Below, piece after piece: positions 1 through 9,394 of a stretch of 64,000 nucleotides of DNA. The notes below the pieces were generated by a model. It saw nothing but the letters and a program-made list of their open reading frames with translations, made no database searches and was not told the origin of the DNA. Both the position numbers and the translations under genes were made by a program. Each line of letters begins with the position of its first letter. The first letter of the stretch is position 1. This DNA is from an uncultured Paracoccaceae bacterium (GTDB taxonomy: Bacteria; Pseudomonadota; Alphaproteobacteria; Rhodobacterales; Rhodobacteraceae), in the NCBI GenBank assembly GCA_947503925.1, contig CANNFQ010000005.1, positions 62,001-126,000 of the forward strand. The letters run 5' to 3'.

Positions 1-51
1 TAGCCCAAGAAAAACGAAAGCCAGAAGCAACTGAATGGTGCGCGGCGTCAT
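1..51 (-). CDS. N-terminus of a probably exported protein (cut by window edge)
   Basis: An ATG at 51 reading leftward opens 17 codons that run off the window. The peptide MTPRTIQLLLAFVFLGL looks like the start of a signal peptide or membrane anchor: a basic residue followed by a hydrophobic run. A weak purine-rich stretch (AAAGGT) lies upstream. Nothing can be said about function. It could be a chance reading frame, because so little is visible. Confidence 0.35.
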   Translation of the reverse strand, partial: MTPRTIQLLLAFVFLGL

Positions 52-388
52 GGGTTTGACCTTTCATCTGTCCGCGTGATCGCAGTTTACGTAGAGATTG
101 CCGCCGGTCCAGAAAAACTTCTGACAACTGTACGAAACCGAATTCAATGGCGACGAAGTCCCACACTCTGCAAATTCGACCGCTGATCCTTGCTGCGGTC
201 TGCTTGAATGGCCGGTCTTCCTGCTGCGCGGCGGCACGAGATTTCTCGCTCATGCGACATTTCCTGCGCTGCGAGCGCGCGCAGCACAAAATACGAATTT
301 ACAGAATGGGCTCGTTCGAGACCTTCGCACCACCGTACTCGAGGGCCCGATCTTCCACTTTGGTTAATGCCGTGACGTGAAGGTAAAG
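52..388. other. Intergenic stretch, no gene recognised
   Basis: About 340 bases between the partial gene at the left edge and the DUF1801 gene. Short open frames exist on both strands (for example 144-410 minus and 147-380 plus). They lack convincing ribosome sites or recognisable protein features, and I treat them as chance frames. No clear hairpin terminator or repeat was seen. Confidence 0.5.
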
Positions 389-817
389 TTAAGTGGCGCT
401 GACCGGCCATCGCTTGCCAAGGTCTGCAAGCCCTGCCTGCACGATCTCTTCGACCACGGCGATATCCACATCGGCGAGCTTGTTGATGTAAAGGCAGGAT
501 TTGCCCAGCTTGTACTTGCCCATCCGGTCCAGGATATGCCCGAAATCGGCATAGCCGGGCATGATATAAAGCACCAGATTGGCCTTGCGTGGGCTGAACC
601 CGGTCGCCAGTGATGATCCGGTTCTGCCGCTTTCATAGGTGTAGTCATATTGACCATAGCCGACGATCGTCGGGCCCCACATACGCGGCTGCCAACCGGT
701 CACGCGGCGGAACATATCATCCAGCGTGTGGGCATCGGCCCGGCGTGTCGGATGCTCTACCGCGGCGATGAAGTTTGCGATTTTGATATTGGTCGGCTTG
801 GTCTTGTTGTCTGACAT
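389..817 (-). CDS. DUF1801 (YdhG-like) domain protein
   Basis: Small cytosolic protein of about 142 residues. The family signature is visible as the segment TGWQPRMWGPTIVGYGQY, followed by an SLATGFSPRKANLVLYIMPG-type strand and a C-terminal LGKSCLYINKLADVD motif, all typical of DUF1801 proteins. The start is placed at ATG 817 (MSDNKTKP) because a GGAGGG ribosome site sits just upstream; the frame itself remains open eight codons further. The biochemical role of the family is not established. It appears monocistronic, with the next minus-strand gene starting more than 60 bases away. Confidence 0.75.
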   Translation of the reverse strand: MSDNKTKPTNIKIANFIAAVEHPTRRADAHTLDDMFRRVTGWQPRMWGPTIVGYGQYDYTYESGRTGSSLATGFSPRKANLVLYIMPGYADFGHILDRMGKYKLGKSCLYINKLADVDIAVVEEIVQAGLADLGKRWPVSAT

Positions 818-885
818 GGCGGTCCCTCCGCCTGACAACATAGCACAGACCGTATTTTGGTTAACGGCTTATCAACCCCGCCATT

Positions 886-1422
886 CTAATTTGTCTTAAA
901 TGGTACGCCCTCGCGGACCTCCCAGACGCCTGTTAGTGCGCCCAGAACGGGGCTTGTTGTCTGGGACAGATGTTTGCCCATGTTCTCGAGTTGGATGGTG
1001 ATCAACCGCAGGATATCCTGTGGTGCGCGATCCAGCAGGGCCGTGGCAAGTTCGGTGTCACCCGTGGTGGCCGCAAAACGCAAGCGGGTGTTGTTGTGCG
1101 ACAACCCCGTTTGCGTAACGCTGGTCAGATCATCCAAACTGATGATAACCGGCTCCGCCGTCCACCGCGCCGGGTAAATCACCAGCTGATCTGCCGAAAT
1201 GGTCAGCCGTGTCCGGGAGGCTGTCTGCGAAAATGCGGCCCATAGCCCAAGGCCCAGCATCCCCGGCCCGCCGAGCAGGAATATTAGATCGCCAAAGTCA
1301 AAGCGCAGCGGAAGCCCCAGCCAGAGCCACAATATTGTCAGGGGCAACCCGATAATGGCAAGCATGGCACCACCAAAGCGTCGCAGTTTGCTGGTTTGTG
1401 TAATCGTGATCGGGCTAGACAT
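886..1422 (-). CDS. Hypothetical membrane protein with a PH-like C-terminal half
   Basis: About 178 residues. Two hydrophobic segments near residues 20-40 and 45-65 suggest a membrane hairpin. They are followed by a soluble beta-rich region (TRLTISADQLVIYPARWTAE onward) that resembles bacterial PH-like or DUF2244-type domains. ATG 1422 (MSSPITITQ) is preferred over an in-frame TTG two codons upstream. It starts 9 bases after the esterase stop codon, so the two genes are probably cotranscribed. Function is unknown; the PH-like reading is only a structural impression. Confidence 0.6.
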   Translation of the reverse strand: MSSPITITQTSKLRRFGGAMLAIIGLPLTILWLWLGLPLRFDFGDLIFLLGGPGMLGLGLWAAFSQTASRTRLTISADQLVIYPARWTAEPVIISLDDLTSVTQTGLSHNNTRLRFAATTGDTELATALLDRAPQDILRLITIQLENMGKHLSQTTSPVLGALTGVWEVREGVPFKTN

Positions 1423-1431
1423 GCCCAATGA

Positions 1432-2241
1432 TCACCCATCAGATGCAATTTGCCCAGCCGCGATGAACCGTTCCCACGCATCCTGCACAAAGGCACGCCG
1501 GAACGAATGTCCGCCTTCGAACATGCAAAACTCCAGCACGTCACCGCTGGCATTGCGATTGCCCTGACAATCCAGCCCCGGCCCGGCCCGTTCATAGCTT
1601 TCGCTGAAACTGCCGACCTGTTGATAGAATGTCATCGCCTCGCCAACATCGCCTTGTTTGGTATTAGCGATGGCACGACCTTGCAACGGTACGGTGCGGT
1701 CACTGTCGCCATGCATATGGATAATACTGGCAACGGGCGTGGCGCAATCCGCGGGCGGTTCCATCCAGAATGTCCCAGCGACAGGGGCAAAGCCGCCCGC
1801 CAGATCAGGCCGCGCACAAGCCAGGTTCCAGACCAGCATGCCGCCTGCCGAAAAGCCTGTGATCATGATCCGGTCATTATCGATCCCGTGCCTATTTTTC
1901 AGATCGTCGATCACAGCAGCAACATAGTTGAAATTGGCGCTGCCATCACTCGCATTGCCACCGGGGGCATTGGGCAGTTGCCAATCATCGCCCGGCCCCG
2001 CATCCAACGCGACAAAGGCCAGCCCCATATCTGTCGCCATCCGGCGGAACCGCTGATTGCGCATGGTGCCATTGGCCGTTCCGCGATAGCCATGGGCGAA
2101 CAGGATCGCACCGGTGGGCGGCGTGTCGGGCGTATCAATCCGGTAGAACCCGCCAGGGACGTCGCAGTCAGTCTGCACGCCACAGGCCTGAGCCGTTTGA
2201 AAACTGAGGAAGAGGGCGGCGACAGCAATAAGATATCTCAT
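1432..2241 (-). CDS. Secreted PHB-depolymerase-like esterase (LpqC/CE1 type)
   Basis: An alpha/beta hydrolase of 269 residues with a clear signal peptide (MRYLIAVAALFLSFQTAQA), so probably periplasmic or extracellular. GAILFAHGYRG is the oxyanion-hole region. GFSAGGMLVWNLAC carries the nucleophile elbow (GxSxG) around residue 135. IIHMHGDSDRTVP probably carries the acid, and GGHSFRR near the end supplies the catalytic histidine. This matches the esterase PHB depolymerase/feruloyl-esterase-like group; the true substrate cannot be read from sequence. The start at 2241 is chosen because it yields the signal peptide. It precedes and probably cotranscribes with the membrane protein gene ending at 886. 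Confidence 0.8.
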   Translation of the reverse strand: MRYLIAVAALFLSFQTAQACGVQTDCDVPGGFYRIDTPDTPPTGAILFAHGYRGTANGTMRNQRFRRMATDMGLAFVALDAGPGDDWQLPNAPGGNASDGSANFNYVAAVIDDLKNRHGIDNDRIMITGFSAGGMLVWNLACARPDLAGGFAPVAGTFWMEPPADCATPVASIIHMHGDSDRTVPLQGRAIANTKQGDVGEAMTFYQQVGSFSESYERAGPGLDCQGNRNASGDVLEFCMFEGGHSFRRAFVQDAWERFIAAGQIASDG

Positions 2242-2321
2242 GGAATGTCCTGTACAAATTTGCTGAACTATTCCCAAGACCACCCTTTTGCGCAAATCAC
2301 GACCCTGTGTGAAGCGATGGT

Positions 2322-3146
2322 TCAACCGTCTTCGCGGCTATACTCCGCAACCATCTCATCAAAACGCTGCTGATAGGTCTCCAGCCGCTTGCCGTCTTTC
2401 TTGCTGCTCAAAAACGGTTTGCGTTTACCGGTGACCAGAATGTCCTTGTCGCCAAGCCGGTAGGACAGTTTTTGATAGGCCGCCAGTTCCGCGCAGCGAA
2501 TGTCGGGCCGTTTCGCACGCAGATAGGCATATTCCGCCGTTTCAAATGTGCTGGGCAGCAACAGGTCCTGCAAACCCATGCAATTGGCCAGTGGGCGCAA
2601 ACCGTCCGACGTCACAGCGGTGGCCATGACCTGCAATTCACGTAGCGCGGGCATGGCGGCAAGCGGTGCAAGCGTATCGATCTTTTGTGTGCTGTTCATG
2701 CCACCACTGATCAGAAGGGCCTTCAGGCAGTCCATGCGCCCCACCGGCGACAGGTCATTTGCATGGCGAATGTCGTCAAGCGACAGCACGTCAAGCGGCA
2801 GCGTCGCCAGCGGCGACAAGTCGGCCAGTTTCTGCACCCACCAGAGGTTCAACCGCCGCAGTCGTGGCATATTCTGGACAGGCGCAAGCGTTGTGGTGCG
2901 CAGCCCCTTGAAGCCCAGATAGATCACATCGACCAATTCGCAGAGATGGGTCAGCTCTTTCTCATTCACCGAAAAGCAGAACGCGCCCTGCCCTTGAACG
3001 GGGGTGTTCAGATCAAGGATACGGTGCAATGTGCCATCAACGAACACATGGCCACCCTTGCCTTCGGGCACCCGTGCAGGGCCACGCGCGTTTTCTGCAT
3101 CCTGCGCCAGTTGACCCAGAAGCGGGAAGTCGGGTTTAGCAGCCAT
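2322..3146 (-). CDS. Leucine-rich-repeat-like hypothetical protein
   Basis: A 274-residue cytosolic protein. The middle (about residues 85-215) contains irregular leucine-rich repeats of the LRR_4 kind, such as MPRLRRLNLWWVQKLADLSP and MPALRELQVMATAVTSDGL. No enzyme motif was seen, so a protein-interaction role is an inference from the repeat class. The C-terminus is basic (GKRKPFLSSKKDGKR). Its start at 3146 overlaps the 3' end of nadE by 11 bases, so translation may be coupled to nadE. Confidence 0.65.
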   Translation of the reverse strand: MAAKPDFPLLGQLAQDAENARGPARVPEGKGGHVFVDGTLHRILDLNTPVQGQGAFCFSVNEKELTHLCELVDVIYLGFKGLRTTTLAPVQNMPRLRRLNLWWVQKLADLSPLATLPLDVLSLDDIRHANDLSPVGRMDCLKALLISGGMNSTQKIDTLAPLAAMPALRELQVMATAVTSDGLRPLANCMGLQDLLLPSTFETAEYAYLRAKRPDIRCAELAAYQKLSYRLGDKDILVTGKRKPFLSSKKDGKRLETYQQRFDEMVAEYSREDG

Positions 3147-4797
3147 CCCGCCATCTGTTCACAATCGGATAGCGCCGGTCAAGCCAGAAGGCGCGGTTCG
3201 ACAGGCGTGGGCCGGGGGCGGACTGGAACCGCTTATATTCGCTGACATAGATCAGATGTTCGACCTTCTTGACGATATCGCGGTCATAGCCCGCGGCAAC
3301 ACAATCAGCGACCGATGCCTCATCATCGACCAGCATCTTCAGGATGCCATCAAGGATGTCGTAAGGCGGCAAGCTATCCGCGTCCTTCTGATCCGGCCGC
3401 AATTCGGCCGATGGCGGCTTGTCGATGATTGCGACCGGGATCACCTCGCCCGCCGGGCCTTTCATCCAGGGCCGGTGATTGGCGTTGCGCCAACGGCAGG
3501 AATCAAAAACGCGGGTCTTGTACATGTCCTTGATCGGGTTGAAGCCACCCGCCATATCCCCGTAAATTGTGGCATAGCCCACCGCGACCTCGGATTTATT
3601 CCCAGTGGTAAGCAACATTTCGCCGAACTTGTTGGACTGCGCCATCAGCAAAAGCCCCCTGATCCGGGACTGGATGTTTTCCTCTGTTAGGTCGGCAGGC
3701 ATGTCGCCAAAAAGCGGGGCAAGCGCGTCGGTCACCGCCGCGCGGGGACCCGTAATGCTGACCGTGTCGCATTTGACCCCAAGGGCATTGGCGGCAGCGG
3801 CGGCATCATCCAGCGATCCTTGCGAGGTGTATTCAGACGGCAGCATTACACAGCGAACGTTTTCCGCGCCCAGCGCATCAGTGGCGATGGTGGCCACAAT
3901 CGCGCTGTCGATCCCGCCCGACAGACCCAGTAACACTTTTTTGAACCCGGTCTTGCGCATGTAGTCGCGCAGCCCTTCGACCATGACCCGGTAATCCTGT
4001 TCCAGACTATCCGGCAGGGTCGCCTTGTCACCCGGCAGCGCCTCCCACCCGTCATCGGTCAGCTGGAAATCCACATGGGCGATCCCGGTGTCAAAAACCG
4101 GCATCTGCAGGGCCAGCTTGCCACCCCGGTTCAGTACAAAGGACCCGCCATCAAACACCTGATCATCCTGCCCGCCAACCATGTTAAGATATACTAGCGG
4201 CACATTATTTTCGATGACCCGGGACACCATATTATTCATCCGGATCGGGAATTTATCGCGGAAATAGGGGGAGCCATTGGGCACCACCAGCACCTCTGCC
4301 CCAGTTTCGGTCATCGCCTCGCAAACATCCGGATACCAGGCATCCTCACAAATCGGGCAGCCGATCCGAACACCGTTATCGATGCTGAAAGGCCCTGCAA
4401 TCTCATCGCTTTTGAACAGGCGGACCTCATCAAACACGTTGAAGTTCGGCAGGAAGTGCTTGCGCATGGTGGACGTGATCTTGCCATCCTTGAGGATGAA
4501 ATAGCAGTTGTAAAGCCGATCCTCTTCGAACATCGGGCCACCAATCGCCAGGGCGGGCCCATCCGCACAATCCAGCGCAAGGGTGCGGATATGCAACATC
4601 GCATCCGCGACAAAGGCAGGCTTGGCCACCAGATCCTGGGTCTGGTAGCCCGTGATGAACATCTCGGGCAAAGCCACAAGATCGGCCTTGGCCGCCTTAC
4701 CTTCGGCCCAAGCCGTCCGGGCCTGTTCTGCATTCCCGGCAATGTCCCCCACAGTGGGGTTCAGCTGTGCCATGGTTAACCGAAATATTTTTGTCAT
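3136..4797 (-). CDS. nadE: Glutamine-dependent NAD(+) synthetase
   Basis: Final step of NAD synthesis: deamido-NAD, ATP and glutamine give NAD. About 553 residues, the usual length of the two-domain form. The N-terminal nitrilase-type glutaminase shows the Glu-Lys-Cys triad: LPEMFITGYQ (Glu near 45), MRKHFLPNF (Lys) and PICEDAWYPD (Cys). The C-terminal synthetase domain has the ATP PP-loop LGLSGGIDSA and ends with FWLDRRYPIVNRWRD. The ORF is open 64 codons upstream, but ATG 4797 (MTKIFRLTMAQLNP) matches the family start. A divergent gene for a MORN protein lies 152 bases away. Confidence 0.95.
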   Translation of the reverse strand: MTKIFRLTMAQLNPTVGDIAGNAEQARTAWAEGKAAKADLVALPEMFITGYQTQDLVAKPAFVADAMLHIRTLALDCADGPALAIGGPMFEEDRLYNCYFILKDGKITSTMRKHFLPNFNVFDEVRLFKSDEIAGPFSIDNGVRIGCPICEDAWYPDVCEAMTETGAEVLVVPNGSPYFRDKFPIRMNNMVSRVIENNVPLVYLNMVGGQDDQVFDGGSFVLNRGGKLALQMPVFDTGIAHVDFQLTDDGWEALPGDKATLPDSLEQDYRVMVEGLRDYMRKTGFKKVLLGLSGGIDSAIVATIATDALGAENVRCVMLPSEYTSQGSLDDAAAAANALGVKCDTVSITGPRAAVTDALAPLFGDMPADLTEENIQSRIRGLLLMAQSNKFGEMLLTTGNKSEVAVGYATIYGDMAGGFNPIKDMYKTRVFDSCRWRNANHRPWMKGPAGEVIPVAIIDKPPSAELRPDQKDADSLPPYDILDGILKMLVDDEASVADCVAAGYDRDIVKKVEHLIYVSEYKRFQSAPGPRLSNRAFWLDRRYPIVNRWRDGC

Positions 4798-4949
4798 AGT
4801 TTTGTCCCAATGCGCTGCAATGCATGTAGCAGAATGAAACGCGGTGGAAAGCCGTTTGGTGCAAGATCGCCTCAATCGATCATGATAGGCGTTGTCAGCT
4901 AGAGACCCCTGAACTAGGCTTCGCCAACAGGGTGCGAATGGAGAGAGTG

Positions 4950-6362
4950 ATGAGCATGTTTGATTTAACCAAGGCCGCAACGGCTGCATGCATCACCGTG
5001 GGATTGGCTGTCGGTGCGCAGGCGCAAACAGTGCAAACAAAACAATATGATGACGGTGGCGTCTACGAAGGAACCTTTGTGGATGGAAAGCAGGATGGCA
5101 CCGGCACATATCGGCTTCCCAACGGTTTTGAATATACTGGCGAATGGGTCGCAGGCGAGATTCGCGGTCAAGGGACCGCCCGCTTCCCCAATGGATCGGT
5201 CTACGAAGGTGAGTTTGCGGCAGGCAAACCAGAAGGCCAGGGCCGAATCACGTTTACCGACGGCAGCACCTATGAAGGTGACTGGGTTGACGGAAATATG
5301 ACCGGCAATGGTGTGATGACCTACGCAAACGGCGTTGTCTATCAAGGCGCTTTCCGCAATGCGATGCATAATGGCGTGGGCATCATGACCAGCCCGGATG
5401 GCTACAGCTATGAAGGCAACTGGATTAACGGCATCAAGGAAGGTGAAGGCAAGGTCACTTATGCAGATGGGTCGGTCTATGATGGGTCGCTTGTCGCGGG
5501 CGAACGCGATGGCACCGGCACGATGACTATGGCCGACGGCATCACATATACCGGCGAATGGATTGATGGCCGGATCGAAGGCACCGGCGTGCTGACCCAA
5601 GCCAATGGCAATATCTACGAAGGCACGTTGAAAGACGGTAAACGCCAGGGTGAAGGCAAGATCACCTATGCCAATGGCGATGTTTATACCGGCGGCTTTG
5701 TCGATGACCGCCGCCATGGCACGGGCACATTCACCGGCACAGATGGCTATGTCTATACCGGCGAATGGGACATGGGCCAGATTGCAGGCAGTGGTGAAGT
5801 CACCTACCCCGATGGGTCGGTCTATGTTGGCAGCTTTGCCGAAAACGTGGCCAATGGCGCAGGCAAGATCACTTATCCAGATGGCTCTGTCTACGAAGGC
5901 AACTGGGAAGATGGTGTGATCAATGGGGCAGGTGTGGTCACCTATGTGAATGGCCTTGTCTATGAGGGCGCATTCCTGGACGGCAAGACCCACGGGCAGG
6001 GCAAGATGACTTATGCCAATGGCTATGTCTATGAAGGCGAATGGGCTGATGGCCAACGCAACGGCAGCGGCCGCGCCACCTATGCCGATGGAACGGTTTA
6101 TGTCGGTACCTTCAAAAACGGTCAGCGTGACGGCACTGGCGAAATCACCATGCCTGATGGGTTTGTCTATTCCGGCGATTGGTCTGAGGGCGAAATCAAC
6201 GGTGAGGGCACGGCGACCTATTCCAACGGCGATGTCTATGTCGGCACATTCGTGCGCAGCCGCCGCGAAGGTGAAGGCACGATGACATTTGCTGATGGCC
6301 GCGAAAGCAGTGGCATCTGGTCAGATGGCGCGCTTGTTTCAGAATCGTCTGACGGGAACTAG
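4950..6362 (+). CDS. Exported protein made of 18 MORN repeats
   Basis: About 470 residues: a signal peptide (start at ATG 4950 after GGAGAG, cleavage near AQA), then 18 full and one degenerate 23-residue MORN repeats with the pattern YxGxFxxGxxxGxGxxxxxDG, and a short tail. MORN repeats form elongated beta sheets used in protein or lipid contacts; their role in bacterial exported proteins is mostly unknown. The repeats alternate between a Phe/Leu and a Trp at the same position (GTF, GEW, GEF, GDW and so on), with one slip at repeats 9-10. A long antisense frame exists only because of the repeat codon pattern. The gene is monocistronic and divergent from nadE. Confidence 0.9.
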   Translation: MSMFDLTKAATAACITVGLAVGAQAQTVQTKQYDDGGVYEGTFVDGKQDGTGTYRLPNGFEYTGEWVAGEIRGQGTARFPNGSVYEGEFAAGKPEGQGRITFTDGSTYEGDWVDGNMTGNGVMTYANGVVYQGAFRNAMHNGVGIMTSPDGYSYEGNWINGIKEGEGKVTYADGSVYDGSLVAGERDGTGTMTMADGITYTGEWIDGRIEGTGVLTQANGNIYEGTLKDGKRQGEGKITYANGDVYTGGFVDDRRHGTGTFTGTDGYVYTGEWDMGQIAGSGEVTYPDGSVYVGSFAENVANGAGKITYPDGSVYEGNWEDGVINGAGVVTYVNGLVYEGAFLDGKTHGQGKMTYANGYVYEGEWADGQRNGSGRATYADGTVYVGTFKNGQRDGTGEITMPDGFVYSGDWSEGEINGEGTATYSNGDVYVGTFVRSRREGEGTMTFADGRESSGIWSDGALVSESSDGN

Positions 6363-6420
6363 GCGGGTAAAATCTGTGTGACGTAGAATTTTTGGCCACG
6401 CTCATCAGCCTATTTTGTCG

Positions 6421-7296
6421 TCAGACAAGGCTGTGCAAGTCCCCCTGCAGATCCACCAATGTGATCCGCCTGACCTGCGGATGGGCCATCACCGACATCA
6501 CCTGGTCATGTGGCGCGAGGCACAGGCCGGTCGACAGGTAGTCCGCCATCGTGGCTGTGTTGGCCTCAACCGATACGGTGGACCATTCTGGTTGGCTCTG
6601 CGGGTGCAGGATATGCATCGCGCTGCCCAGCCGCATCGTCCCGGGGCTTGATGTGGCAATTGCCCCATCATGCAAACTGCGCGTTCCCAGCCCGCCATGA
6701 TCCGGATCGACAATCGCCAACCGCCATGGTCCGCCCAGTGCTCGATGCTCCCCAATATTGACCAGCACATCGGTCAGCCCCAATGCGGCAAAGCGGGACG
6801 TGACCAGATCAGTGGCAAAACCCTGGGCAATCCCGTTAAAGGACAAGGCTTGTCCGGCACCCAGCCGAACTGCATCAGAACCGAACTGCACCCGGTCCCA
6901 CCCAACAAGACCACGCGCGACCTGCAGATCATCCCCAGTCGCGTGGGCCCGCCAAAGCGGTTGCACGGTCGGGTCGAACAACCCGCCCGTCAGTTGATAA
7001 GCCCGATCAGCCTGCTGCACCAACGCCAGAAATTGTGGGTCAGGGTCACGCAACCGGCCGGTTGCATTCAGCCGGGACAGGGCTGAGCCTGGGTCGTAAA
7101 GGCTGAACAATGCTTCGACCTCCGTCACGACGGACCGCGCCTGCGCCAATGCCTCCGCCGCAATTGCGCCCGGGCCTTTGATGATGATGCTGATCTCGGC
7201 CCCGAAGGCACGCCCGTGCCAGCGATGCGTTTCAGCTAGCGCCGGGGTGGCACAGGCAGCGGCAGAAATCGTCAAAAAGCGGCGGCGATTCATCAT
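6421..7296 (-). CDS. apbE: FAD:protein FMN transferase, ApbE family
   Basis: Attaches FMN covalently to a Ser/Thr of a target flavoprotein in the periplasm. 291 residues, beginning with a twin-arginine-like signal (NRRRFLTISAAACATPALA). Family motifs are present: LFSLYDPGSALSRLNA near residue 65, GGLFDPTVQPLW near 105, LSFNGIAQGFATD (the Mg/FAD region) and a C-terminal VEANTATMADYLST. The start overlaps the stop of the upstream NosR-like gene, so the two are translationally coupled. The adjacent NosR-like protein has an FMN-binding domain and is the likely substrate. Confidence 0.92.
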   Translation of the reverse strand: MMNRRRFLTISAAACATPALAETHRWHGRAFGAEISIIIKGPGAIAAEALAQARSVVTEVEALFSLYDPGSALSRLNATGRLRDPDPQFLALVQQADRAYQLTGGLFDPTVQPLWRAHATGDDLQVARGLVGWDRVQFGSDAVRLGAGQALSFNGIAQGFATDLVTSRFAALGLTDVLVNIGEHRALGGPWRLAIVDPDHGGLGTRSLHDGAIATSSPGTMRLGSAMHILHPQSQPEWSTVSVEANTATMADYLSTGLCLAPHDQVMSVMAHPQVRRITLVDLQGDLHSLV

Positions 7297-9383
7297 TCGG
7301 CGGCCACCCTTTGCAAGCTACGGCCATTCTTGGCGGCCAGCACCAATGGCACACACAGGCCCGGATCATCATGGATTGTCACGCAATCAAGGCATTGGAA
7401 ACATTCGGAATACTGGATTTCGCCGGTCTGCTTGATCGCACCATAGCTGCATTTGACCTTGCAAAGCTGGCAGGGCGATCCGCATTCAACCCGCCGCGCG
7501 ATCCAGTCGCGCCCACGCAGAAGCCCGCCAATCGCCATAACTGCCCCCAGCGGGCAGATATAGCGACAGAACCCTTTGAACAGGACCGCCGACGATAAAA
7601 GCAACCCAACAGCATAGGCCACATAATACCATTCGCGGACAAAGAATGTGGTGATGGCCGTCTTGAACGGTTCCACCTCAATCGCTTGGTCCAGCCGGGC
7701 CGGCGCGGTAAAGACCAAGGTCACAAGCCCCGCCAACACCACATATTTCACCCATTTCAGCCGGTCATCCCATAGCGCGGATGGTTCGATCTGCGGCAAG
7801 CGCAGCGCACGACCGATATGATGAGCAAATTCCTGCAATGCCCCAAACGGGCAAAGCCAGCCGCAGAACAGCCCCCTGCCCCACAGCACAAACCCGACAA
7901 TTGTAACAGCCCAGACAGCCAGGGAAAACGGATCATAAAGCAGGAAGGCGAAACTGCCACCTTCCCAAACGGTACGGATCACAGCCAAAGGCGTGGCAAT
8001 CGAAAGCTGCCCCTGCCCCCACCAACCGACAAACCCCGTCATGAAGGCCAGAATGACCAGTCGGATCGGGGTGAAAAACCGGTGCCCCGCCAACCGGTTC
8101 ATCTGCACCCCCAACAATAGTACAAGCCCGATCAGAAACAGCGACAGCACAATCAGATCAGGCCCCCGATTGATGATCGCATCCAGCCAAGGCGGGCGGG
8201 GCTTCACCACCTCTGGCCGGGAAAAAAAACGTTCATCCGTGGACAAGGTCGTATCCAGCGATACTGAACCGATTTCAGGCTGAAACACCCCATGTTCGCG
8301 CAGCCCTTTCACCTTCAACACCCATTCAGATGTCGGATCAAAGCCCAGACGCCGATCCGTGCGCAGGATCAATGCCGCACCATCCTGCAACGCATCCGGC
8401 AGGTCAGGATGCAGCTGGATAAAAATATCGGCGTCACGCAGGGCAATCGGAAAGCCGCCCTGTTCGGCACTGATCAGATCGGGCGATGTGTTGCGCACGA
8501 AATCATCCGTAATCAGCCCATGCCGGGCGGTCTCGATCACCAGCACTGGTTCATCGGTCGTTGCGATGGCCATGAAATCCTGCAATTCGTCAAAAGTGCT
8601 GTCTGACAAGACCGCACGGGCGATGGAGGGCGGACCAATATCAACGACCCACAGGTCCAGATAGGTACCATCTGGGTCCGCGCTGCCGTCCGGGTCATCA
8701 TATTCCCAGATTGTACCTGCAAATTCGGCATCCATCTGTGCATTGGTAACCGTCTTGCGGGTGACAATCCCCTGCGCGACCAGATCATCCCAGCGCAGAT
8801 CCTCGGTATGATCCATGTTGGGATAGGCGGGTGGGCCAGTAGCGATCCCGCCCATCTTTTCGCGGGCCACTTTCAGTGTGGCGGCCAGAATGCTCTCATG
8901 GGCGATGCGCACCGATGCCGTCGCTTTGGTCACACCGTCCAGATAGACAAGCGCCGATCCATCGCTGCCACCACCATAGGGATTGCCCACAACCAACGTG
9001 TCGGAAATCGAATGGCCTCGATACTGTTCAAAGAACTTATGAAACGCGGCCTCTCCCAGGCCAGAGACAAAGATCGGCTCATTATGTGAAATCAGCTTCA
9101 CATCCAGAAAACGACCATCCAGATCAAGCACGACCAGCATATTGATCGTCGCCCCGGAAAAGCCCGGCAGCGGGGCCATCGGTTCGGTTTCAAACACGAA
9201 ACCAGCCTCCGCCCCACCGGAATTGAGCAATTGCCAGACGCCCTGATCATTCAATGGCTCACCCAGCGACATGGGCGGCACGATCAACGGCTCCAAGACG
9301 TCACGGGTCAGCGGCGCGGCCAGCGCTGCCACGGCCTGACAGATCATAAAGACCATAACCAGTAAAAGACGATATCCCCCCAT
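7293..9383 (-). CDS. NosR/NirI-like membrane flavo-iron-sulfur protein
   Basis: 696 residues. Order: signal peptide; periplasmic FMN-binding domain (DGVTKATASV near residue 155, where the acceptor threonine would lie); a second periplasmic region; about five or six membrane helices from about residue 400; then cytosolic Cys clusters. The helices carry the CxxxCP-type motifs FCGWLCPFGA and FCRYICPLGA. The C-terminus has CGSPCQLCKVKC and CFQCLDC, fitting two 4Fe-4S sites. NosR and NirI feed electrons or support maturation in denitrification, but no nosZ or nir genes are in this window, so the physiological role here is open. Cotranscribed with apbE. Confidence 0.85.
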   Translation of the reverse strand: MGGYRLLLVMVFMICQAVAALAAPLTRDVLEPLIVPPMSLGEPLNDQGVWQLLNSGGAEAGFVFETEPMAPLPGFSGATINMLVVLDLDGRFLDVKLISHNEPIFVSGLGEAAFHKFFEQYRGHSISDTLVVGNPYGGGSDGSALVYLDGVTKATASVRIAHESILAATLKVAREKMGGIATGPPAYPNMDHTEDLRWDDLVAQGIVTRKTVTNAQMDAEFAGTIWEYDDPDGSADPDGTYLDLWVVDIGPPSIARAVLSDSTFDELQDFMAIATTDEPVLVIETARHGLITDDFVRNTSPDLISAEQGGFPIALRDADIFIQLHPDLPDALQDGAALILRTDRRLGFDPTSEWVLKVKGLREHGVFQPEIGSVSLDTTLSTDERFFSRPEVVKPRPPWLDAIINRGPDLIVLSLFLIGLVLLLGVQMNRLAGHRFFTPIRLVILAFMTGFVGWWGQGQLSIATPLAVIRTVWEGGSFAFLLYDPFSLAVWAVTIVGFVLWGRGLFCGWLCPFGALQEFAHHIGRALRLPQIEPSALWDDRLKWVKYVVLAGLVTLVFTAPARLDQAIEVEPFKTAITTFFVREWYYVAYAVGLLLSSAVLFKGFCRYICPLGAVMAIGGLLRGRDWIARRVECGSPCQLCKVKCSYGAIKQTGEIQYSECFQCLDCVTIHDDPGLCVPLVLAAKNGRSLQRVAAE

Positions 9384-9394
9384 GGCCCGATCCT

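Noticed and set aside
1450..2373. 307-codon plus-strand frame opposite the esterase
   Set aside because: Opposite strand encodes a hydrolase with signal peptide and catalytic motifs; the plus frame shows nothing recognisable.
4965..6056. 363-codon open frame antisense to the MORN gene
   Set aside because: It mirrors the 69-base repeat of the MORN gene, has repetitive low-information sequence and no ribosome site. The sense frame has a signal peptide and clear family.
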